Below the pieces are notes generated by a model. The model ran no database searches, was not told where the DNA came from, and saw only the letters and a list, made by a program, of their open reading frames with translations. A stretch of 64,000 bases of DNA from Chania fonticola_B (GTDB lineage: Bacteria; Pseudomonadota; Gammaproteobacteria; Enterobacterales; Enterobacteriaceae): assembly GCF_048537545.1 (NCBI RefSeq), contig NZ_CP183218.1; one strand, written 5' to 3'. Position numbers and translations under genes: made by a program. Positions 25,295-32,405 of the stretch are shown here, piece after piece (the stretch's first letter is position 1; each line of letters begins with the position of its first letter).

Positions 25295-26620
25295 ATGAGC
25301 CTATACGCTTCCCTGATGCGCGTGGTCGAAAGCCATATCGCGCCACTGGCTGGCCGGATCGGTAGCCAGCGCCATATTATTGCCATTCGTGACGGTTTTA
25401 TCAGCGCTATGCCATTTTTGATCGTCGGCAGTATCATGCTGATCGTCGCCAACCCGCCGTTTGACGCGACCACCACCTCCAGCTTTGGGCAAGCCTGGTT
25501 AGGGTTCGCCAAGAAGCACTGGGACACCATCACCATGCCGTTCTTTATGACCATGGGGTTGATGAGCGTATTTGTCTCTATTGGTACCGCCTACAGTCTG
25601 GCAAAGCACTACAAAATGGATGCGCTGACCGCTGCGCTGCTGTCGCTGATGGCATTCCTGCTGGCCTCCGCGCCACAGGTCGACAACAAGATGTCCCTCG
25701 ATTTTCTGGGTGGCCAGGGGGTATTCACCGCCCTGATCTGCGCCATTTGGTCGGTCGAACTGATCCGCCTGCTGAAAAAGTACAACATCACCATTCGCAT
25801 GCCAGAGCAGGTTCCCCCTGCCATTGCCCGCTCGTTTGAACTGCTGTACCCAGTGGTCGGCATTCTGTTGACGGTCTACCCCATCAGCCTCCTGATGCAG
25901 AGCGAATTCCAACTGCTGCTGCCCGCTGCGATTATGCAGGTGTTCCAGCCGCTGATTTCCGTCGGCGATACGCTGCCAGCCATCCTTTTGGCGGTGCTGA
26001 TTGCCAACCTGCTGTGGTTTGCCGGTATTCACGGCGACAACATCGTGACCGGCCTGCTGAACCCGATCTTTATGGCTAACCTGGCCACTAACGCCGCGCT
26101 GGTCGCCAACGGTGCAGCCATGACCCAAACGCTGACCGCGCCATTCTGGTCATTCTATGTCTGTATCGGCGGCTCAGGCTCCACGCTGGTGTTGGCCTTC
26201 CTTTATCTGCGCAGCCGTTCCATTCATCTACGCACCATCGGCAAGCTGAGCGTGGTCCCGGCGGCTTTCAATATCAATGAACCGCTGCTGTTCGGTTCGC
26301 CGGTGGTGATGAACCCAACGCTGTTTATCCCGTTGATTGTGGTGCCGATGGTTAACGCCACTCTGGCTTATTTCGCCCTGCACTGGGACATGGTGGAGAA
26401 AATGGTGGCGATGGCCCCCTGGACCGCTCCGGCACCGCTGGGAGCGATGATCTCCGCCTCCTGGGATATCCGTGCCGCCGTATTGGTGCTGGTGCTGATG
26501 GTGATTGACCTGGCGATCTGGCTGCCGTTCTTCAAGGTGTATGAAAAACAACTACTGGCGCAGGAACACGAGCAGGCCGAGGCTGAACGTGAAGCCAGCA
26601 ACGCCGCCGCCGCACAGTAA
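25295..26620 (+). CDS. PTS lactose/cellobiose family IIC permease
   Basis: A 441-residue integral membrane IIC protein with about ten hydrophobic segments. The family signature regions PFLIVGSIMLI, the loop WFAGIHGDNIVTGLLNPI and FNINEPLLFGSPVVMNP are present; in these permeases the conserved Glu/His region of the last two lines the sugar site. It imports and, with IIB, phosphorylates a beta-linked disaccharide such as cellobiose or chitobiose. RBS CGGAG is 8 bases before the ATG, and the gene lies 16 bases after IIB. The C-terminal tail is Glu/Ala-rich. Confidence 0.93.
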   Translation: MSLYASLMRVVESHIAPLAGRIGSQRHIIAIRDGFISAMPFLIVGSIMLIVANPPFDATTTSSFGQAWLGFAKKHWDTITMPFFMTMGLMSVFVSIGTAYSLAKHYKMDALTAALLSLMAFLLASAPQVDNKMSLDFLGGQGVFTALICAIWSVELIRLLKKYNITIRMPEQVPPAIARSFELLYPVVGILLTVYPISLLMQSEFQLLLPAAIMQVFQPLISVGDTLPAILLAVLIANLLWFAGIHGDNIVTGLLNPIFMANLATNAALVANGAAMTQTLTAPFWSFYVCIGGSGSTLVLAFLYLRSRSIHLRTIGKLSVVPAAFNINEPLLFGSPVVMNPTLFIPLIVVPMVNATLAYFALHWDMVEKMVAMAPWTAPAPLGAMISASWDIRAAVLVLVLMVIDLAIWLPFFKVYEKQLLAQEHEQAEAEREASNAAAAQ

Positions 26621-26633
26621 CAGGAGAGATAAC

Positions 26634-26984
26634 GTGACTGAACTGATGGCTGAAGTCAGCCAGGATTTTGAAAGCACCATTATGGAGCTGCTGGTATTTG
26701 CCGGTAGCGCCCGCAGCAGCGCGCTGATGGCTTTGCAACAGGCCCGTGCCGGTGATTTCACCGGTTCCGCCGAACATATGGCCGAATCCAAGCAGGCGGT
26801 GAAACAGGCCCACCGCATTCAGACCCAACTGATCGGCATGGACGAAGGCTGCGGCAAACTGGCCATCACCCTGATCACCGTACACGCACAGGATCACTTG
26901 ATGAACGCCATGGTCATTCAGGATCTGGCCGACGACATGATCGAACTTTATCGCCGTCAGGTACAATTGGAGTCCCGCTCATGA
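26634..26984 (+). CDS. PTS lactose/cellobiose family IIA component
   Basis: A 116-residue helical IIA protein starting with GTG at 26634, 13 bases after the IIC stop and behind AGGAGAG. The phospho-histidine is His84 in TVHAQDHLMNAM; the trimer-forming helix bundle has the usual QDFESTIMELLVFAGSARS opening. It takes phosphate from HPr and gives it to IIB. A longer ATG frame starting inside IIC is not credible. The stop overlaps the start of the glycosidase gene (ATGA). Confidence 0.93.
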   Translation: MTELMAEVSQDFESTIMELLVFAGSARSSALMALQQARAGDFTGSAEHMAESKQAVKQAHRIQTQLIGMDEGCGKLAITLITVHAQDHLMNAMVIQDLADDMIELYRRQVQLESRS

Positions 26985-28291
26985 GCGCATTAAAAATCGC
27001 CATTATTGGCGGCGGTAGCAGCTACACGCCGGAGCTGGTGGAAGGCCTGATCCTGCGAATTGAAGAGTTGCCGGTGACCGAACTGGCGTTGGTGGACGTT
27101 GAGCCTGGCCGGGAGAAGGTCGAGATCATTGCCGCATTAACCCAGCGTATGCTGGCCCGTAACGGCCTGGAGCAGGTGAAGGTCAGCGTGCATTTCGATC
27201 TGGACGAGGCCATTCGCGGTGCCAGTTTCGTTCTCACCCAGTTCCGCGTGGGTCAGTTGCCTGCCAGGGCAGCCGACGAGCGCCTGGGCCTGAAATACCA
27301 ACTGATCGGCCAGGAAACTACCGGCGTTGGCGGTTTTGCCAAGGCGTTGCGCACCATCCCGGTGATGCTGAATATCGCCCGCAAGGTTGAACAACTGGCA
27401 CCCGATGCCTGGATCATCAACTTTACCAACCCGGCCGGTATCGTGACCGAAGCCATTTCGCGTTATACCAAGGCGAAAATCATCGGCCTGTGTAACGTGC
27501 CGATCAGCATGCATCACATGATCGCCAATATGCTGAAGGCCCCTTACGCCGAGGTACAGCTGCAATTCGCCGGATTGAACCACATGGTGTGGGTCCACCA
27601 GGTGCTGCAAAACGGCAAGGACGTGACCGACAAGGTACTCGACATGCTGTGTGACGGTGCCGCGCTGACCATGAACAACATCAAGGAAGAGCCTTGGCCA
27701 CCAGAGTTCCTGCGCGCCGTAGGGGCAATCCCCTGCCCTTATCACCGCTATTTCTACCAGACCAAAGAGATGCTGGCAGAGGAGATTTCCGCCGCAGCCG
27801 AACGCGGTACCCGTGCCGAGCAGGTGATGAAAGTAGAGAAGGAATTGTTCGAGCTGTATGCAGACCCACATCTCGACAGCAAGCCCGAGCAGCTCAGTTT
27901 CCGTGGTGGTTCCTTCTATTCCGAAGTGGCGTTAGAGCTGATCCGTGCCATTCACAATAATCTCGGTACGCAATTAGTGGTCAATACTGCAAACCGTGGC
28001 GCTATTCGCGGTTTGCCAGACGATGCTGTGATAGAAACCAACTGTATCGTCGATGCTCAGGGCGCCCATCCGCTGACGTTTGGCCAACTGCCGGATTCGA
28101 TGCATGCGCTGACCCAGCAGGTTAAAGCCTATGAACGCCTGACGATAGAGGCCGCCGTGCATGGCGATCGCCGCAGTGGGCTGCTGGCACTGGTCACCAA
28201 TCCTCTGGTCGCCAACGCCCAAATTGCCCAGCCGCTGCTGGAAGAAGTGCTGGAGGTAAATAAAGCCTATTTGCCGCAGTTTAACGCATAA
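26981..28291 (+). CDS. 6-phospho-beta-glucosidase, GH4 family
   Basis: A 436-residue glycoside hydrolase of family 4, which uses NAD+ and Mn2+ to cleave phosphorylated disaccharides made by the PTS. The dinucleotide motif IIGGGSSYTPELVEG is at 8-22, INFTNPAG at 146-153, the metal-binding Cys171 in GLCNVPIS and His201 in GLNHMVWVH. It resembles ChbF/CelF and LicH. Coupled to the IIA gene through ATGA. The exact sugar (cellobiose, chitobiose or another beta-glucoside) cannot be decided from sequence; no ChbG deacetylase is present, which argues mildly against chitobiose. Confidence 0.92.
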   Translation: MSALKIAIIGGGSSYTPELVEGLILRIEELPVTELALVDVEPGREKVEIIAALTQRMLARNGLEQVKVSVHFDLDEAIRGASFVLTQFRVGQLPARAADERLGLKYQLIGQETTGVGGFAKALRTIPVMLNIARKVEQLAPDAWIINFTNPAGIVTEAISRYTKAKIIGLCNVPISMHHMIANMLKAPYAEVQLQFAGLNHMVWVHQVLQNGKDVTDKVLDMLCDGAALTMNNIKEEPWPPEFLRAVGAIPCPYHRYFYQTKEMLAEEISAAAERGTRAEQVMKVEKELFELYADPHLDSKPEQLSFRGGSFYSEVALELIRAIHNNLGTQLVVNTANRGAIRGLPDDAVIETNCIVDAQGAHPLTFGQLPDSMHALTQQVKAYERLTIEAAVHGDRRSGLLALVTNPLVANAQIAQPLLEEVLEVNKAYLPQFNA

Positions 28292-28302
28292 CCATCAACA
28301 TT

Positions 28303-28322
28303 GGGTTCGGCTCGCCGGACCC
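28303..28322 (+). terminator. Hairpin after the PTS operon
   Basis: GGGTTCGGC and GCCGGACCC pair over 9 positions with one T-G mismatch around a 2-base turn, 12 bases after the glycosidase stop. There is no T tract, so it may only attenuate read-through into the LacI gene 59 bases further on. Confidence 0.4.
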
Positions 28323-28380
28323 ACTTATCTCCTGTAATCTGATCAAGTGGGGGGATAAGCCCGTAATCAGGAGCAGTAAA

Positions 28381-29361
28381 ATGGTGACACTGGAAGATGT
28401 CGCAGCGATAGCGGGCGTATCCCGCGCGACTGTGTCACGCGTGGTCAACGGCGACAACAAGGTCAAAGCGCTCACCCGCGAGAAGGTCAAACGGGCGGTG
28501 GCCGAACTGGGCTATACCCCCAACCCCGCGGCCAGGGCGTTGGCATCCAGCCAAAGCAATACCTTGGGCCTGGTCACCACCTCATACCGAGGGGGCTTCT
28601 TTGGTGCCCTGATGGATTTCGTCCAAACCGAAGCCGAGTCCAACGGTAAACAGCTGCTGGTAACCCAAGGCCGCAACAGTGCGGAAAATGAACTGCTGGC
28701 GATCCAACGCCTGTTCAGCCTGCGTTGCGACGGAGTGATCCTCCACGTGCGCTGCCTCAGCGACGATCGGCTGCGTCAGTTGGCGGCCGAACAGCGCTCC
28801 TTTGTGCTGCTGGATCGCCTGGTCCCTAGCCTGGAAGATCGCTGTGTCACCTTCGATCACGTTTATGCCAGCCAGCTTGCTACCCAGCAGCTCATCGATG
28901 CCGGCCATCGGCGCATTGCCTGTATCAGTGGCCCAGCCCAACGAGCCTCCAGCCAACAGCGGTTACAAGGGTTCCTCAATGCGATGCAGGCCGCCAACCT
29001 GCAACCGCTAGGCTGCCCGGAAGGGGTCTATGACCTGGAAAGCGGCTACCAGTGCGCTGACCAGTTGCTGCGCAGCAAAGCGCTGCCTACGGCGATCTAC
29101 TGCTGCAACGAAGAAATGGCGATTGGTGCCTTGCTGGCGATTAATGAACGGCATCTGCGTGTACCGCAGGATATCTCATTGATCTGCTATGACAGCGGCG
29201 AGCGAGCGCCTTTTGTCCGCCCGGCGCTCACCAGCGTGCATTTCCCTATTACCGAAATGGCGCAATATGCCGCTCGTCTGCTGATAGATCCACTGACCGC
29301 ACCGGTGAGCTTTGAGCCGACCATCATCCAGCGCGATTCGATCGCCACACCCGGTAGCTGA
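28381..29361 (+). CDS. LacI family regulator of the PTS/GH4 operon
   Basis: A 326-residue LacI/GalR repressor. The helix-turn-helix reads TLEDVAAIAGVSRATVSRVVNGDNKV (3-28), the hinge contains NPAARALASSQSNTLGLV, and the effector domain follows with LICYDSGERAPFVRPALTSV near the C-terminus. It differs clearly from the regulator at 4608 although both have 326 residues. It follows the glycosidase in the same direction and has its own AGGAG site. It probably binds the palindrome at 24919-24938. Confidence 0.9.
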   Translation: MVTLEDVAAIAGVSRATVSRVVNGDNKVKALTREKVKRAVAELGYTPNPAARALASSQSNTLGLVTTSYRGGFFGALMDFVQTEAESNGKQLLVTQGRNSAENELLAIQRLFSLRCDGVILHVRCLSDDRLRQLAAEQRSFVLLDRLVPSLEDRCVTFDHVYASQLATQQLIDAGHRRIACISGPAQRASSQQRLQGFLNAMQAANLQPLGCPEGVYDLESGYQCADQLLRSKALPTAIYCCNEEMAIGALLAINERHLRVPQDISLICYDSGERAPFVRPALTSVHFPITEMAQYAARLLIDPLTAPVSFEPTIIQRDSIATPGS

Positions 29362-29594
29362 TCACATAAAAATCTAAAAACCTTTCATCCCTTGCATCAA
29401 AAAATCGATGCTCGTCACATAAACTCCCGTTGTCTATGCTAGGATCCGCCTCCTGGTGGCCTGATCGGGATCTTTTCCAGTTTTTAGCAGGAAAAACCTG
29501 CGGCCTTATGCCAGCTTTAAACCCCAGGGATCTCAGGTTACGTCCTGACAGCCCACGGGTATAAACCACAACAAAGATAATCAGGCCTATATAC

Positions 29595-30779
29595 ATGAAT
29601 GACAGCAACCGCATCCGGCTAACCTGGATCAGCTTCTTCTCTTATGCGCTGACCGGTGCATTAGTGATCGTCACAGGGATGGTGATGGGAAACATCGCAG
29701 AGTATTTCAATCTGCCGGTTTCCAGCATGAGCAATACCTTTACCTTCCTTAACGCGGGTATTTTGATTTCAATCTTCCTCAATGCCTGGCTGATGGAAAT
29801 CATTCCGCTGAAACGTCAGCTGATCTTTGGCTTTATCCTGATGCTGCTGGCCATCGCCGGGCTGATGGTGGGCAAAAGCCTGACCCTGTTCTCGCTGTGC
29901 ATGTTTGTGCTCGGTGTGGTCAGCGGTATCACCATGTCGATCGGCACCTTCCTGATCACCCATATGTATGCGGGCCGCCAACGTGGTTCACGCTTGCTGT
30001 TTACCGACTCCTTCTTCAGCATGGCCGGGATGATCTTCCCAATCATCGCCGCAATGCTGCTGGCGCGCAGCATTGGCTGGTACTGGGTTTATGCCTGCAT
30101 TGGGGTGCTGTACCTGGCCATCTTCGTGCTGACGCTGTGTTCCGAGTTCCCGGTTCTGGGTGACAAAGGGGAGAAAAGCAGCGAGCCGGTGGTGAAAGAG
30201 AAATGGGGCATCGGCGTGCTGTTCCTGGCTATCGCCGCGCTGTGCTACATCCTTGGCCAGTTGGGCTTTATCCAATGGGTGCCGGAATACGCCACCAAAA
30301 CCTTCGGCATGAATATCGATCAGGCGGGCAAGGTAGTCAGCAACTTCTGGACTTCTTACATGATCGGTATGTGGGTGTTCAGCTTCGTGCTGCGCTTCTT
30401 TGACCTGCAACGCATCGTCACCGTGCTGGCCGCGCTGGCAACGGGTGCCATGTACCTGTTTATCAGCACCGATAATCCTGAGTACCTGAGCTACTACATC
30501 ATGGCTCTGGGCTTCGTCTCCAGCGCGATCTACACCACGCTGATCACGCTCGGTTCGCAGCAAACCAAGGTTTCGTCACCGAAACTGGTCAACTTTATCC
30601 TGACCTGCGGCACCATCGGTACCATGCTGACCTTCGTGGTCACCGGCCCGATCGTTGCCAGCAGCGGGGTCCATGCCGCACTGACTACGGCCAACGGCCT
30701 GTATCTGGCCGTGTTTGTGATGTGTCTGCTGCTCGGTTTTGTGACCAAGCACCGTAACCATGGGCATACCACGCACTAA
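29595..30779 (+). CDS. tsgA: MFS transporter TsgA
   Basis: A 394-residue 12-helix major facilitator matching E. coli TsgA over its length (SYALTGALVIVTGMVMGNIA, GVVSGITMSIGTFLITHMY, PKLVNFILTCGTIGTMLTF). The name comes from tellurite/selenite-induced expression; the transported substrate is not established. It stands upstream of the nitrite reductase genes as in E. coli, with codA inserted between on the opposite strand. The 233-base upstream region shows no recognised element. A clear intrinsic terminator follows. Confidence 0.95.
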   Translation: MNDSNRIRLTWISFFSYALTGALVIVTGMVMGNIAEYFNLPVSSMSNTFTFLNAGILISIFLNAWLMEIIPLKRQLIFGFILMLLAIAGLMVGKSLTLFSLCMFVLGVVSGITMSIGTFLITHMYAGRQRGSRLLFTDSFFSMAGMIFPIIAAMLLARSIGWYWVYACIGVLYLAIFVLTLCSEFPVLGDKGEKSSEPVVKEKWGIGVLFLAIAALCYILGQLGFIQWVPEYATKTFGMNIDQAGKVVSNFWTSYMIGMWVFSFVLRFFDLQRIVTVLAALATGAMYLFISTDNPEYLSYYIMALGFVSSAIYTTLITLGSQQTKVSSPKLVNFILTCGTIGTMLTFVVTGPIVASSGVHAALTTANGLYLAVFVMCLLLGFVTKHRNHGHTTH

Positions 30780-30800
30780 CTGTTGCTAGTTTTCCCCATC

Positions 30801-30830
30801 AGGGTTCTGCCAACGCAGAACCCTTTTTTT
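30801..30830 (+). terminator. tsgA intrinsic terminator
   Basis: AGGGTTCTGC-CAAC-GCAGAACCCT is a perfect 10-bp hairpin followed by seven Ts, 21 bases after tsgA. It sits 4 bases before the convergent codA stop. Confidence 0.93.
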
Positions 30831-30834
30831 ATGT

Positions 30835-32118
30835 CTAACGCCTGAAGTCGACCTGCTCTTCCTGCTCCAGATACAGCGTGGTTTGCGCAGGCTGGGTGGC
30901 CGCGATGACCGCACCCGCACGGATCGAATAGCGTACCGGCGTCTGGCGGCGTACTGCGTCAAAACCGCTGTCTGCGGGTAAGATCACCAAATCGGCACTA
31001 TTGCCTGCACGCAAACCGTAATCCGTCAGGTTCAAAGTTCGTGCGCTGTGGGTGGTGATCAGATTCAAACCGTCATCGATCTGGCCATAACCCATCAGTT
31101 GGCAGACGTGGAGCCCCATATGCAGCACCTGCAACATATTGGCGGTGCCCAGCGGATACCAGGGGTCAAACACGTCGTCATGACCAAAGCAGACGTTGAT
31201 GCCCGCCTCCAGCATCTCCTTCACCCGTGTGATGCCACGCCGTTTAGGATAGGTATCGAAACGCCCTTGCAGGTGAATATTCACCAACGGGTTGGCCACG
31301 AAGTTGATACCGGACATTTTCAGCAGCCGGAACAGCCTTGAGGTATAGGCCCCATTGTAGGAATGCATCGCGGTGGTGTGGCTGGCGGTGACCTTGGCGC
31401 CCATCTCCAGCTTAAATGCCAGCGCGGCCACGGTCTCCACAAAACGGGACTGCTCGTCGTCAATCTCGTCGCAGTGCACGTCCACCAGCCGATCGTATTT
31501 CTGTGCCAGAGCAAAGGCCTTGTGCAGCGACTCTACGCCGTATTCGCGGGTGAATTCAAAATGCGGGATAGCCCCGACCACATCCGCCCCGAGCCGTAAC
31601 CCCTCCTCCAGCAGGGCTTCCCCATTGGGATACGACATGATCCCTTCCTGAGGGAAGGCCACGATCTGCAGCGTGATCCAAGGAGCGACCTCCTGCTTGA
31701 CCTCCAGCATGGCGCGCAGCGCGGTCAGCGTAGGATCGGAGACGTCGACATGGGTGCGCACATGCTGCACGCCGTTGGCGATTTGCCATTTCAGCGTCTG
31801 CCAGGCGCGCTGTTTCACGTCCTCATGGGTGAGCAGTGCTTTACGCTCCGCCCAGCGCTCAATACCTTCAAACAGCGTGCCGGACTGGTTCCATGCGGGC
31901 TGCCCGGCGGTTTGCGTGGTATCCAGGTGGATATGCGGCTCGATAAACGGCGGCAGCGCCAGCCCGCCTTCGGCATCCAACACGTCGCTGCGCCACTCCA
32001 GCCCCTCAGGCTGTGGAATGATATGCGCGATCCGCCCCTGCTCAATAGCCAGTTGCCATAGCCCTTCATGCCCGCTCAGGCGCAGGTTATCGATAAACTT
32101 GACCGGATTGTTCGCCAT
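30835..32118 (-). CDS. codA: Cytosine deaminase
   Basis: A 427-residue amidohydrolase that deaminates cytosine to uracil, releasing ammonia. It is highly similar to E. coli CodA. Metal ligands are His62/His64 in EPHIHLD, His in VHCDEID near 215, and Asp in FGHDDVFDPW near 314; TASHTTAMHSYNG carries a further active-site histidine. It is a solitary gene here: no codB permease is adjacent, unlike the codBA operon of E. coli. It is divergent from nirB across about 290 bases. Cytosine must therefore be imported by a permease encoded elsewhere. Confidence 0.96.
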   Translation of the reverse strand: MANNPVKFIDNLRLSGHEGLWQLAIEQGRIAHIIPQPEGLEWRSDVLDAEGGLALPPFIEPHIHLDTTQTAGQPAWNQSGTLFEGIERWAERKALLTHEDVKQRAWQTLKWQIANGVQHVRTHVDVSDPTLTALRAMLEVKQEVAPWITLQIVAFPQEGIMSYPNGEALLEEGLRLGADVVGAIPHFEFTREYGVESLHKAFALAQKYDRLVDVHCDEIDDEQSRFVETVAALAFKLEMGAKVTASHTTAMHSYNGAYTSRLFRLLKMSGINFVANPLVNIHLQGRFDTYPKRRGITRVKEMLEAGINVCFGHDDVFDPWYPLGTANMLQVLHMGLHVCQLMGYGQIDDGLNLITTHSARTLNLTDYGLRAGNSADLVILPADSGFDAVRRQTPVRYSIRAGAVIAATQPAQTTLYLEQEEQVDFRR

Positions 32119-32304
32119 TTTTTTCCTCTGCTCGGCTCACCATTTCTTTCATCATACTGGGCAATGACGAGCTGACAAAATCGCCGCTTGGTGCCTCTCC
32201 CCTTTCGCTACTCCCCAAGGAGTATTTTTTCCATTAACTGGCTCGATTCAGCTAAAGTTGAGTAAAAACCGCAACTTATCAAATATCGATAAAAATCATA
32301 GATA

Positions 32305-32320
32305 TACCACCTTAGAGGTA
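32305..32320. promoter_or_regulatory. NarL/NarP 7-2-7 site of the nir promoter
   Basis: TACCACC-TT-AGAGGTA places two inverted heptamers two bases apart; the right one reads TACCTCT on the other strand, a full match to the TACYYMT consensus. Its centre is 28 bases upstream of the FNR site centre, the same distance as between the -69.5 and -41.5 sites of the E. coli nir promoter. Confidence 0.85.
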
Positions 32321-32333
32321 TATAGGGGCTAGC

Positions 32334-32347
32334 TTGACCTGTATCAA
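32334..32347. promoter_or_regulatory. FNR site of the nir promoter
   Basis: TTGAC-CTGT-ATCAA differs at one base from the consensus TTGAT-N4-ATCAA. If centred at -41.5 it puts the transcription start near 32382. It would make nirBDC expression depend on lack of oxygen. Confidence 0.88.
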
Positions 32348-32368
32348 TAAATTGCCTTCTGGGAGGAA

Positions 32369-32374
32369 TAAGGT
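32369..32374 (+). promoter_or_regulatory. nirB -10 element
   Basis: TAAGGT lies at the position expected from an FNR site at -41.5 (start near 32382), and resembles the -10 I recall for the E. coli nir promoter. No -35 match is needed at class II FNR promoters. Confidence 0.65.
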
Positions 32375-32405
32375 ACATCCAGGAAATCAGAATTTGGAGG
32401 CAATA

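Noticed and set aside
26505..26984. Longer IIA frame starting inside the IIC gene
   Set aside because: The first 43 codons are out-of-frame IIC sequence; GTG at 26634 has a proper ribosome site and gives the family length.
29420..29440. TCACA half-site upstream of tsgA as a CRP box
   Set aside because: The partner half-site matches only two of five positions.
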